Positions 9,063-16,818 of a DNA stretch of 46,293 nucleotides are shown one piece after another. The stretch lies in the NCBI GenBank assembly GCA_013696465.1, contig JACCYN010000261.1:1-46293 (forward strand), given 5' to 3'. Under the pieces are notes generated by a model, which saw only the letters and a list, made by a program, of their open reading frames with translations, was not told where the DNA came from and searched no databases. Within the stretch, counting starts at the first letter, position 1. Every line of letters starts with the position of its first letter. The DNA comes from Pyrinomonadaceae bacterium. GTDB taxonomy: Bacteria; Acidobacteriota; Blastocatellia; Pyrinomonadales; Pyrinomonadaceae. The position numbers were made by a program, and so were the translations under genes.

Positions 9063-10919
9063 TTATGTGTCGCTTGATTCGGATGATTGATTTGACGATC
9101 TGCCGTTCGGTTCAGATGGTTGATTTAACATGAGCGTTGTAAGCTGCGCACCAAGTTGTTCGACCGCAGCGGTCGCCCCCCGTATCTCATCAGGGTCGTC
9201 GGATTTTGTTTTCGCTTCCGCTTCCTGCAGCGTACCGCTCGCTGCTTGCCTTTCTTCGCTCGACAGTAAGTTGCCAAACTCCGTGAGCGTGCGTCGCGTG
9301 TTACGCATAAGGCTCTCCAGCTTGTTGCGCAGGCCTACCACCGTTTTAGTTTGACGGTCGGTGTCTGCGGCGTCCGCCGCTTCGAGCATCAAGCGTTCGA
9401 TTTCATCCGGCGACAAACCTGAACTCGGCGTCACGCGCAACTCCTGCTGGCGTCCCGTGTTCTTCTCCTGCGCCGACACAGAAAGAATGCCGCTTGCGTC
9501 AACCTCAAACGTCAACTCGATCTGCGCCGCGCCGCGCGGCCCGGGCGGAATGCCAACAAGCTCAAACTTGCCCAACGAACGATTGCCTTCGGCCACTTCG
9601 CGCTCGCCCTGAAGGATGTGCACCTCAACCGATGATTGATTATCAACGACCGTCGTAAACGTCAGCGTGTTGCGCAAAGGGATCGTTGAATTGCGGTCAA
9701 TGACTTTTGTGAACAACCCGCCGCGCGTCTCGACGCCGAGGCTCAAGGGCAATATGTCTAAGAGCACAATGTCTTTCACGTCGTTCGTCAACACGCCGCC
9801 TTGAATCGCCGCGCCCATCGCCACCACTTCGTCGGGGTTGATCTCCGCCGAAGGCTCGCGCCCGAAGATTTCCTGCACGGTGCGATGGATGATGGGCGAG
9901 CGCGTCTGACCGCCGACGAGCAACACTTTGTCAATGTCGCCCCCCCTGAGTTTCGCGTCCCAGAGAGCTTTCTGGCACGGCTCGATGGTTTGCTCGACGA
10001 GATCGCCGACGAGGTTTTCAAAGCCGTCGCGCGTCAAAGTCTTGATAAAGTGTTTCGGCCCCGAAGCGTCGGCGGCGATGAAGGGCAGGTTGATGTTCGT
10101 TTCCGTGAGCGACGAGAGTTCGCATTTGGCGCGTTCGGCCGCTTCTTTGAGGCGCTGTAAGGCAAGCCGGTCTTGGCGCAAATCAATGTCGGTTTCGTTG
10201 CGAAACTCGTCGATCATCCAGAGGGCGATGCGCTCGTCAAAATCTTCGCCACCGAGAGAAGTGTTGCCGGAAGTTGAGAGAACCTCGAAAACGCCGTCGT
10301 TGATTTCAAGCACGGAAACGTCGAACGTGCCGCCGCCGAGATCGTAGACGATGACGCGCTCGGATTCGCTGCGTCCGAGGCCGTAGGCTAAGGCGGCGGC
10401 GGTCGGCTCGTTGATGATGCGGTCAATCTTGAGTCCGGCGATCTTTCCGGCGTCCTTCGTCGCCTGTCGTTGCGTGTCGTCGAAATACGCGGGCACGGTG
10501 ACGATGGCTTCGGTGACGGACTCGCCGAGAAAATCTTCGGCCGCTGCCTTCAATCGTTGCAGGACAATGCCGGAGATTTCCTGCGGACTGTAGACGCGAT
10601 CCTGCACGCAGAGGCGCGCGTCGCCGTTCTCCGATGCGACGATCTCAAAGGCGGACGTTTCCCGCGCACGCTCAACTTCGGGCGAATCGTATTTACGACC
10701 GATGAGACGTTTGACGGCGTAGACGGTGTTCGCCGCGTTCGTCACCGCCTGCCGCTTGGCCATCTGCCCGACGAGGCGCTCGCCTTTATCGGTGAAGCCG
10801 ACGACGGAAGGCGTCGTGCGCCCGCCTTCTTTGTTCGGGACGATCTGCGTTGCGCCGCCTTCCAAAACCGCGACGCAGCAGTTCGTCGTTCCTAAATCAA
10901 TTCCGATTATTTTACCCAT
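9063..10919 (-). CDS. dnaK: chaperone DnaK (Hsp70)
   Basis: ATP-dependent Hsp70 chaperone. From the ATG at 10919 the protein begins MGKIIGIDLGTTNCCVAVLE, the invariant Hsp70 start. The track's earlier start at 10946 is a TTG giving nine non-family residues. The nucleotide-binding domain shows VPAYFDDTQRQATKDAG, NEPTAAALAYG, VYDLGGGTFDVS and LLVGGQTRSP. The substrate domain shows LLDILPLSLGVETRGG. At 618 residues it is slightly shorter than E. coli DnaK, with a short Ser/Asn-rich tail instead of an EEVKD-type end. It is the third gene of the hrcA operon and follows grpE after about 70 bases. Confidence 0.98.
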   Translation of the reverse strand: MGKIIGIDLGTTNCCVAVLEGGATQIVPNKEGGRTTPSVVGFTDKGERLVGQMAKRQAVTNAANTVYAVKRLIGRKYDSPEVERARETSAFEIVASENGDARLCVQDRVYSPQEISGIVLQRLKAAAEDFLGESVTEAIVTVPAYFDDTQRQATKDAGKIAGLKIDRIINEPTAAALAYGLGRSESERVIVYDLGGGTFDVSVLEINDGVFEVLSTSGNTSLGGEDFDERIALWMIDEFRNETDIDLRQDRLALQRLKEAAERAKCELSSLTETNINLPFIAADASGPKHFIKTLTRDGFENLVGDLVEQTIEPCQKALWDAKLRGGDIDKVLLVGGQTRSPIIHRTVQEIFGREPSAEINPDEVVAMGAAIQGGVLTNDVKDIVLLDILPLSLGVETRGGLFTKVIDRNSTIPLRNTLTFTTVVDNQSSVEVHILQGEREVAEGNRSLGKFELVGIPPGPRGAAQIELTFEVDASGILSVSAQEKNTGRQQELRVTPSSGLSPDEIERLMLEAADAADTDRQTKTVVGLRNKLESLMRNTRRTLTEFGNLLSSEERQAASGTLQEAEAKTKSDDPDEIRGATAAVEQLGAQLTTLMLNQPSEPNGRSSNQSSESSDT

Positions 10920-10988
10920 AAGGCAAATTCGAGCGCCGAGGCGCAAACAAAGGAAAAGATTAAAACTTCAACTTCGGAGGCGTCACCA

Positions 10989-11936
10989 TCAGGTTGCAAC
11001 TTTAACCATCGCTGGGCGCAACAGTTTGTCGCCGAGGCGATAGCCGCGCACGATCTCTTCGATCACCGTGTCCGGCTTATATTCGTTGCTCGGCGCAGTG
11101 GCAATCGCTTCGTGAATGCGCGGATCGAAAGGCTTGCCGACGGTCGGGACAGGCTCAACCCCGTACTTTTGAAGCACATCATTGAGCTGTTTATAAATCA
11201 GTTCAACGCCATCGAGGAAGTGGCGAAACTCATTTGACTCCCCCGCTTTGGCAAACGCTTCCGCGTCCAACGCCCGACGCAGATTATCAACTACGGGCAG
11301 CAGCTTATTCACCACGTCGCCCACGATCCCGTTGTAGGATTCGCTGCGTTCACGTTCGATGCGCTTGCGGTAGTTATCAAACTCGGCTTGCCGTCGCGCA
11401 AGTTGGTCGCGCAAGTCGCCGCGCTCCGTTTCGATCTTTTGTATTTCACCATCCATCCTACGCAACTCGGCGCGCGTCGCAATTAACTCGGCGAGCGCGG
11501 GACCCGAAGCGGCCGCAGACGACAAGTCTTGATCGGACGAAGCGTTGTGGCGGTCGTCCGTCTGTTTAGGATAGGAAGAATCGTCACGTGCCTCAGGGTC
11601 GGTCGGCGTCGTGTCATGCTCGTCGCGGTTTTCGGGCAGATCGGATGGATGTGGAGCGCCGGAGGTGTCTCTGTCATCAGCCTCGCTGCGCCCCGTCTCG
11701 CCTTCTTCGCCGCGATCAATGCGACGTTGCATCTCGGTGGCGTCTTCGTAAGAAGAGGCGCGACCGAGTTCTTCGGGCGTGAGTTCTCCGCCGTCACTCT
11801 CACGGCTCTCGCCGTCTTCGTTTGTATCGGCGGCGTTTCGCTCATCTGCCGACGCCTGTTCTTCGTCCACGAAACGGATCGGAATATGACCCGACGTTGG
11901 CTTGCCTCTAGGCATATTGTTCAATTCCAGATTCAT
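10989..11936 (-). CDS. grpE: nucleotide exchange factor GrpE with a long acidic N-terminus
   Basis: GrpE releases ADP from DnaK. The family part is the C-terminal half: a coiled coil from about residue 150 (LRRMDGEIQKIETERGDL onwards, then RRQAEFDNYRKRIERER). The beta domain follows, with FDPRIHEAIAT and VIEEIVRGYRLGDKLLRPAMVKVA. At 315 residues it is much longer than the usual 180-210, because residues 1-145 are Asp/Glu/Ser/Arg-rich and look disordered. The ATG at 11915 (MPRGKPTSG) is an alternative start. It is the second gene of the operon, between hrcA and dnaK. Confidence 0.96.
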   Translation of the reverse strand: MNLELNNMPRGKPTSGHIPIRFVDEEQASADERNAADTNEDGESRESDGGELTPEELGRASSYEDATEMQRRIDRGEEGETGRSEADDRDTSGAPHPSDLPENRDEHDTTPTDPEARDDSSYPKQTDDRHNASSDQDLSSAAASGPALAELIATRAELRRMDGEIQKIETERGDLRDQLARRQAEFDNYRKRIERERSESYNGIVGDVVNKLLPVVDNLRRALDAEAFAKAGESNEFRHFLDGVELIYKQLNDVLQKYGVEPVPTVGKPFDPRIHEAIATAPSNEYKPDTVIEEIVRGYRLGDKLLRPAMVKVAT

Positions 11937-12006
11937 TTTTTAGCCGGAGTGTAAAATTAAAACGCACGGGCAGAGGCTCAACCGCCAAGATTTACTTCTT
12001 GAACAT

Positions 12007-13128
12007 CTATGCGGCGTTGCGCTCTTCGCGCAGCATCCGCTCGATGAGCCGCGCGACGTGATTGACGACCGCCATCATCCGCGCGTATTCCATGCGCACA
12101 GGGCCGACGACGCCGAGTTTTCCGACCGCTTCTCCGGCGTCGAGCCGGTAGGCAGCCGTAATGAACGTGCAATTCTGCATCGAGGGCAAATAATTCTCGC
12201 GCCCGATCACAACGCGCACATCGCCAAACGCCGAATCGCGCGTCAAGCATTCGTTTAAGATTTCAACGAGGCGCGATTTCTCTTCGAGCGTGCGCATGAT
12301 TTCGCGCATCCGCCGCACGTCCGCAAAGTCGGGCTTTGAAAGAATGTTCGACGCGCCGTCAACGTAAACGTCGCCGGTCGCCGTTTCCTCACCCTCAAGA
12401 CTCCGCTCGCACAACAAAACGGCTGTGCGCAGCAACTTGTCGTAGAGCGCCTTTTCCTCGCGTATCAACTCGATGATCTCGTTGCGAATCGCGGTCAGAC
12501 TTTTGCCCGCGAAGTTGTGGTTTAAGTAGCGCGCCGTTTGTTCAAGCTCGATCTGCGTGAGAGGCTCGTCAATGTGGATCAACTTGTTCTGCACAAGGTT
12601 CGGCGAAAAGACCATCACGACGAGCACACGATTATCCGCGAGTTGCACGAACTCGACGTGCTGCAAAAGATTCTCGGCGAACGGCGGGGCGACGACGATG
12701 CCGACGTTCTCCGAAAGTTCGGAGAGCAGATGAGAAACCTTCTCCATCAAATGCCCCGGCGCGCCGCCCGCTTTATCTCCGGTCGTCGCGTCGTGCAGCA
12801 TCCGGTTGATCAAAGTCGTATCGGCGCGCGAGAGCCTCGTGTCGCCGACGATGATGTGATCAACGTAGAAACGATAACCGGCGTCGGTCGGCACGCGCCC
12901 GGCGCTCGTGTGCGGCTGCTCGACGAGGCCGGATTCTTCCAGCTCCGCCATCACGTTGCGCACCGTCGCCGCGCTCCACCCCGAACTTTCGACGCAGAAA
13001 CGCTCCGACACGGCGCGCGATCCGACGGGTTCGCCCGTCACGAAATGCTCCTTGATGATCGCCGACAGCACGGCTTGCCCGCGCGCGTCGAGTTTGTTAT
13101 CTCCCGCAATTGAATTGCGAATTGCCAT
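12007..13128 (-). CDS. hrcA: heat-inducible transcription repressor HrcA
   Basis: HrcA represses class I heat-shock genes by binding CIRCE operators, and its activity depends on chaperones. The 373-residue protein has the N-terminal winged helix (AVLSAIIKEHFVTGEPVGSR, then WSAATVRNVMAELEESGLV and the wing HTSAGRVPTDAGYRFYVD). The C-terminal domain carries REENYLPSMQNCTFI-type sequence (here GRENYLPSMQ) and VVGPVRMEYARMM. It leads hrcA-grpE-dnaK-dnaJ. A good promoter lies about 80 bases upstream, but I find no TTAGCACTC-N9-GAGTGCTAA element near it, so how it regulates its own operon is unclear. Confidence 0.97.
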   Translation of the reverse strand: MAIRNSIAGDNKLDARGQAVLSAIIKEHFVTGEPVGSRAVSERFCVESSGWSAATVRNVMAELEESGLVEQPHTSAGRVPTDAGYRFYVDHIIVGDTRLSRADTTLINRMLHDATTGDKAGGAPGHLMEKVSHLLSELSENVGIVVAPPFAENLLQHVEFVQLADNRVLVVMVFSPNLVQNKLIHIDEPLTQIELEQTARYLNHNFAGKSLTAIRNEIIELIREEKALYDKLLRTAVLLCERSLEGEETATGDVYVDGASNILSKPDFADVRRMREIMRTLEEKSRLVEILNECLTRDSAFGDVRVVIGRENYLPSMQNCTFITAAYRLDAGEAVGKLGVVGPVRMEYARMMAVVNHVARLIERMLREERNAA

Positions 13129-13206
13129 AGATTTAATTCGTTGATGGAGCGTTCAACCCAAGATTGGCGGAGACGCGAGGCGAGAACTTGCCTCTATTCC
13201 ATAAAC

Positions 13207-13235
13207 TTAATACCTTCCGCTCCGGCTTATGTCAA
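13207..13235 (-). promoter_or_regulatory. sigma-70-type promoter of the hrcA operon
   Basis: On the minus strand, TTGACA (13230-13235), exactly 17 bases, then TATTAA (13207-13212). The transcript would start near 13200, leaving a leader of about 70 bases. That leader contains a small GAGGC/GCCTC hairpin but no CIRCE palindrome. Confidence 0.62.
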
Positions 13236-13529
13236 GAATTCGTTTCCATGAGCCGACGCCTCTCGCCGTGCGTCAAACGCGCACAGCCTGAATTCAGTAT
13301 ACCGGATCGGCTAAAACTCGCGCAAACATACGTTTAAGATTAAAGCTCGGCTGTAAATTCGACAATCAGAACGTGACTGCGCCGAGCGATTCAACTTAAG
13401 AGTGAATCTAAGTTGTTGAGTTCAAATTGTTTATCGTAAAAGATTAACCTATAAAAAATCCATGAGAACGCGGTAGGAGCTGTATTTGCTTGCACATCAA
13501 TAGTTTAACAGCTAGCAGCATGTAACTTA

Positions 13530-13559
13530 TTGACGACCGCCCGGCTGCCCCGTTAATAT
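13530..13559 (+). promoter_or_regulatory. promoter candidate for the SprT-like gene
   Basis: TTGACG (13530-13535), an 18-base GC-rich spacer, then TAATAT (13554-13559). The -35 matches 5 of 6 and the -10 matches 4 of 6. The predicted leader is about 115 bases and includes the hairpin at 13569-13639. Confidence 0.4.
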
Positions 13560-13568
13560 CTCAGGGAA

Positions 13569-13639
13569 GCTTTCATGGACAAAAAGAACTCTCCGAGAAC
13601 CGAGACCGCGATTTGAATTTGCGTCTCCGGTATGAAAGC
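13569..13639 (+). promoter_or_regulatory. folded 5' leader of the SprT-like gene
   Basis: GCTTTCAT (13569-13576) pairs perfectly with ATGAAAGC (13632-13639). Inside it CCGAGACCGC can pair, with small bulges, with GCGTCTCCGG. The structure lies between a promoter candidate and the Shine-Dalgarno of the downstream gene. It matches no riboswitch class I know. Confidence 0.4.
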
Positions 13640-13680
13640 ATAGCTTGCCGCCCGAAGTCGCTCGCTTTAGGAATTTATTT

Positions 13681-14415
13681 ATGTCGGCGCATCAAACACA
13701 TCTCGCGTTGCTTTTCATAGATGCTTTTCGCCACTTTGAATCGAGTCGTCCTGCGCCCGACATTGATGTTCGCTTTTACCCTTACGCCGGGCTTAATCAC
13801 ACGATTCGCTTGCGTTCGGGAAAAATTTATGTGCGCATCGCCGACATTCTAAAAGACGCGCCCTCGCGCGTGCATCGCGCGCTCGCTTTCACTTTGGTCG
13901 CCAAGCTTCTGCGCCGCCCCGTACCGGAAATTCACCTTCGCTCGTACCGTGATTACGCTTGCACGCCCGAAGCTCTACGGCTCTCCGACCTCGCCCGCAA
14001 GCGACGCGGACGCAAAATAGTTTCCGGCGCGCATGGCCGCGCTTACGACCTTGACCGTATATTCAATCGCCTCAACCGACGCTACTTCGACGGCGAGTTG
14101 CCGAAACCTTCGCTCACGTGGTCGCAACGCCGCACGCGCCGCATCCTCGGCCACCACGACGCGGTGCATGATACGATTGTCGTCAGCAAAACCCTCGACG
14201 CGCCGGAAGTGCCCGAATGGTTCGTTGAATTTATCCTCTATCACGAAATGCTTCACATCAAGCATCCGGCGCGCCTTGTGCGCGGTCGCCGCGTCTATCA
14301 CACAAAAGCTTTCCGGCATGACGAACAACGCTTCGCCCGCTACCAAGACGCCCTCGCCTTGCTTGACCGCAACTCCGACGAGCGGCGCGCCACCTCGCGC
14401 GCCCGTGCCGCCTAA
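13681..14415 (+). CDS. SprT-like / DUF45-type zinc metalloprotein
   Basis: A 244-residue protein with the gluzincin motif HEMLH (H188, E189, H192) in FILYHEMLHIKHP, and DLDRIFNRLNRRYFDGELPKP before it. This is the layout of SprT/YgjP-like families, where a YFDG/FF-type helix precedes the HExxH. A likely third zinc ligand, a His downstream (HTKAFRHDE), is present. The first 110 residues are not conserved to my eye. The start at 13681 has AGGAATTTATTT before the ATG; the track start at 13645 is a TTG without a ribosome site. Substrate and role are unknown. It stands alone between two spacers, and a hairpin follows it. Confidence 0.75.
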   Translation: MSAHQTHLALLFIDAFRHFESSRPAPDIDVRFYPYAGLNHTIRLRSGKIYVRIADILKDAPSRVHRALAFTLVAKLLRRPVPEIHLRSYRDYACTPEALRLSDLARKRRGRKIVSGAHGRAYDLDRIFNRLNRRYFDGELPKPSLTWSQRRTRRILGHHDAVHDTIVVSKTLDAPEVPEWFVEFILYHEMLHIKHPARLVRGRRVYHTKAFRHDEQRFARYQDALALLDRNSDERRATSRARAA

Positions 14416-14759
14416 AAATCATTCGACAAGTTTTTTGCAATCTCTCAAGTTTTTGCAACCTTTCGGCGTTTGAAGCGTTTACTGTTTTCAGGACAGGGAC
14501 TCCTCCGGCAGTGAGCGGGCGGGAAGCGTGTTGAAGCAACGGTTTTCTTAACTTATGCTTCGAGCGCTTCACGCCCGCTTTTCCGGCTTCTTAAAATCAC
14601 ATCACACCCCTTAAATTTTCGCGACTCCAAAATCCTGCGCTGGACAAGAAGCCATACGCCTCGTTAAACTATCCGGTTTCAACAGCTACTCTGACGCATG
14701 AGGGATGTTTTCATGCACATTTGTATTCGTAATTTCGTGACGAAGGTAAAAGAAACTTT
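14416..14759. other. 344-base non-coding region before efp
   Basis: No ORF or RNA gene recognised. It contains a terminator-like hairpin (14513-14582) and a short GCATGA/TCATGC inverted repeat at 14696-14716 about 45 bases before the efp start. No promoter with both hexamers was identified. Confidence 0.5.
14513..14582 (+). terminator. terminator-like hairpin after the SprT-like gene
   Basis: The left arm GAGCGGGCGGGAAGCG pairs imperfectly with CGCTTCACGCCCGCTTTT, with TTGAAGC/GCTTCGA pairing at the top. The arm is followed by TTTT on the plus strand. It lies about 100 bases past the stop codon. Confidence 0.5.
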
Positions 14760-15323
14760 ATGGCAATTCCAGCAACTCAGATCAGGCGCGGCATGGTGAT
14801 CGTTTTCGAGGGGCAGCCCTGCAAGGTGGTTGAATTCCGGCATCACACGCCGGGAAATTTGCGCGCGATGGTGCAAACCAAACTTCGCAACGTGCGCACC
14901 GGCGCGTCCTTCGAGCATCGCTTTCGCTCCGCCGACACGGTGGACAAAGCTCAGATGGAGCAGCACGAGATGGAGTATCTCTACTCGGACGGCTCAAGCC
15001 ACCACTTTATGAACACGGAAAATTATGAGCAAACCGCTTTGTCGGAAGAAGATTTAGGCGACATGGCGCAGTGGCTCACGCCGGGGCTTCGTATTCAAGC
15101 CGAATTCTACGAAGGCGCGCCCATCGGCATCGAACTTCCCGCTTCGCTTGAATTCACCGTGACGCGCACCGAGCCGACGATCAAAAGCGCGACCGTCTCG
15201 AACGTCAACAAACCGGCCACACTTGAGAACGGCGTGACGATCCAAGTGCCGCCCTTCGTCAACGAAGGCGACCGCATCCGCGTCTCCCCCGTCGAAAGTC
15301 GCTACATCGAACGAGCGAAATAA
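14760..15323 (+). CDS. efp: elongation factor P
   Basis: EF-P binds between the ribosomal P and E sites and rescues stalling at polyproline runs. The 187-residue protein has the usual three-domain length. It has [38 protein letters not shown] and the C-terminal ending [18 protein letters not shown]. In the domain I loop the sequence is [15 protein letters not shown], so the position aligned with E. coli K34 is Asn (N33). It is therefore neither the lysine nor the arginine used for beta-lysylation or rhamnosylation. No modification genes (epmA/B/C, earP) are in the window. waaA follows across an inverted repeat. Confidence 0.97.
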   Translation: MAIPATQIRRGMVIVFEGQPCKVVEFRHHTPGNLRAMVQTKLRNVRTGASFEHRFRSADTVDKAQMEQHEMEYLYSDGSSHHFMNTENYEQTALSEEDLGDMAQWLTPGLRIQAEFYEGAPIGIELPASLEFTVTRTEPTIKSATVSNVNKPATLENGVTIQVPPFVNEGDRIRVSPVESRYIERAK

Positions 15324-15328
15324 CATAA

Positions 15329-15403
15329 GTAATGAGTGATGAGTAATGAGCGATGAGAAAAAGATGTTGTTCTTACTCGTCACTCATTACTCATCACTCA
15401 TAA
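15329..15403. repeat. heptad-type inverted repeat between efp and waaA (clearest member)
   Basis: The left arm reads TAATGAG TGATGAG TAATGAG CGATGAG. The right arm reads TACTCGT CACTCAT TACTCAT CACTCAT. The arms match at 24 of 26 aligned bases around a loop of about 18 bases. It fills the spacer completely, starting 5 bases after the efp stop codon and ending 2 bases before the waaA ATG, where no Shine-Dalgarno exists. Confidence 0.9.
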
Positions 15404-15405
15404 CT

Positions 15406-16746
15406 ATGTATCTCTTCTACAGCCTTCTGCTTACGCTTGGCTTCCTTCTGCTGCTTCCGCGTTTCCTTTACGATGCGTTGCGGCACGGCAAGTATGCGGC
15501 GGGTTTTCGCCAGCGTTTAGGTGAACTGCCGCAGTTTGACGGGCGCGGGGAAGGACAGATCATCTGGTTGCACTGCGTCTCGGTCGGCGAAACGCAAGGG
15601 GCACGCAGCTTCGCGGAGACGCTTATGAAGCGTTACCCTTCGCACAAAATCGTCGTCTCCACCACCACGCTCACCGGGCAGAGAGTTGCGCGTGATGTCT
15701 TCAAGGAAGTGGCTGCGCTTGTCTTTTATTTTCCTTTCGATTGGGCATGGACGGTGCGACGCGCGCTCGACCGTATCGCTCCATCACTTGTTTTGGTGAT
15801 GGAGACGGAACTGTGGCCACATTTTCTTCGTCAATGCCGGAGTCGCGGCGTTCCAGTCGCAGTGGTCAATGGGCGCATCTCCGAAAAATCGTTTCGCCGC
15901 TACGCGCTCGTCAAGTTTTTTATGCGCAGGGTTTTGAACGACGTAACGCTCGCCGTCATGCAGGCCGAGACGGACGCCGCGCGCATCGAAGCGCTCGGAC
16001 TTCCCCCCGCACGCATCAAGGTTTCGGGCAATTTGAAGTTCGACGCGCAACTTGATAGTGGCGGACACGCTTTACCCGACGAGCTTTCGGCGCGCTTCAA
16101 TTTCAAAGATAAACAACGTCCTCTCATTGTCGCGGCCAGCACGCACGCGCCGGAAGAAAGAATTTTATTAGAAGCGTTTCGTAAAATTCAACTTCAACTT
16201 CGTGCGAACGAATCGAATTTGCTTGAACCCCGATTGCTCGTCGCCCCGCGTCACCCCGAACGCTTCAGTGAAGTCGCAACGCTGATTCAAGCTTCAAATT
16301 TCTCATGGACGCGCCGCACGTATCCGGCATCGCCCAGAGATGCCGATTGCGAAACTATTTTACTCGACACCATCGGTGAACTGCCGCACGTTTACTCGCT
16401 TGCCACGATTGTCTTCGTGGGCGGCAGCCTCGCGCCGTACGGCGGGCACAACATCCTCGAACCGGCCGCCGCCGGAGTCCCCATCGTGACGGGCGCGCAC
16501 ACGCACAACTTCGCTTCCGTTACAAAGACTTTTCTTCAGCGCGAAGCGTTGCTGCAACTGCCCGCAGTCGGAGATGAACAAGCTCCTGACCTGTTAGCGC
16601 GCGTTCTCATAGATTTACTCCAAGATACGGACAAACGCTGTCGCCTCGGCGCAAACGCTTTCCGCGCGCTTGAAGATAATCGCGGCGCATCGAACCGCAC
16701 GCTCGAATTCTTAAAGCCGCTTTTCGAGCAACGAGAAATGCCCTAA
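15406..16746 (+). CDS. waaA: 3-deoxy-D-manno-octulosonic acid transferase
   Basis: WaaA (KdtA) adds KDO from CMP-KDO to lipid IVA at the inner membrane, a GT-B enzyme. From the ATG at 15406 there is an N-terminal membrane anchor (SLLLTLGFLLLLPRFLYD) and then RLGELPQFDGRG. HCVSVGETQGARSF carries the catalytic Glu region, followed by VLVMETELWPHFL and the C-terminal GGHNILEPAAAGVPIVTG with HTHNF. Length is 446, slightly above E. coli's 425. The track start at 15346 translates the inverted repeat (FLLVTHYSSLIT) and is rejected. It is followed by lpxK, and kdsB at 1.8 kb supplies its donor. Confidence 0.95.
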   Translation: MYLFYSLLLTLGFLLLLPRFLYDALRHGKYAAGFRQRLGELPQFDGRGEGQIIWLHCVSVGETQGARSFAETLMKRYPSHKIVVSTTTLTGQRVARDVFKEVAALVFYFPFDWAWTVRRALDRIAPSLVLVMETELWPHFLRQCRSRGVPVAVVNGRISEKSFRRYALVKFFMRRVLNDVTLAVMQAETDAARIEALGLPPARIKVSGNLKFDAQLDSGGHALPDELSARFNFKDKQRPLIVAASTHAPEERILLEAFRKIQLQLRANESNLLEPRLLVAPRHPERFSEVATLIQASNFSWTRRTYPASPRDADCETILLDTIGELPHVYSLATIVFVGGSLAPYGGHNILEPAAAGVPIVTGAHTHNFASVTKTFLQREALLQLPAVGDEQAPDLLARVLIDLLQDTDKRCRLGANAFRALEDNRGASNRTLEFLKPLFEQREMP

Positions 16747-16818
16747 GCTTGCGGCGGAACTTAGATCGTCGGTTCACTCCGCAAGCGGGCACGGATCAAA
16801 CTTCAAAACGGATTCGCA

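Larger units (their letters stand above)
13129..13680. other. 552-base non-coding region between hrcA and the SprT-like gene
   Basis: This divergent spacer has no convincing ORF and no tRNA-like sequence. It carries the hrcA promoter, a small inverted repeat CAACTTA/TAAGTTG (13392-13415), a promoter candidate for the SprT-like gene and a 71-base folded leader. The middle section (about 13440-13530) is AT-rich and I see nothing definite in it. Confidence 0.6.

Noticed and set aside
13440-13530. Possible small RNA or tRNA in the hrcA-SprT spacer
   Set aside because: No cloverleaf, no T-loop GTTCRA sequence and no strong stem could be formed by eye.
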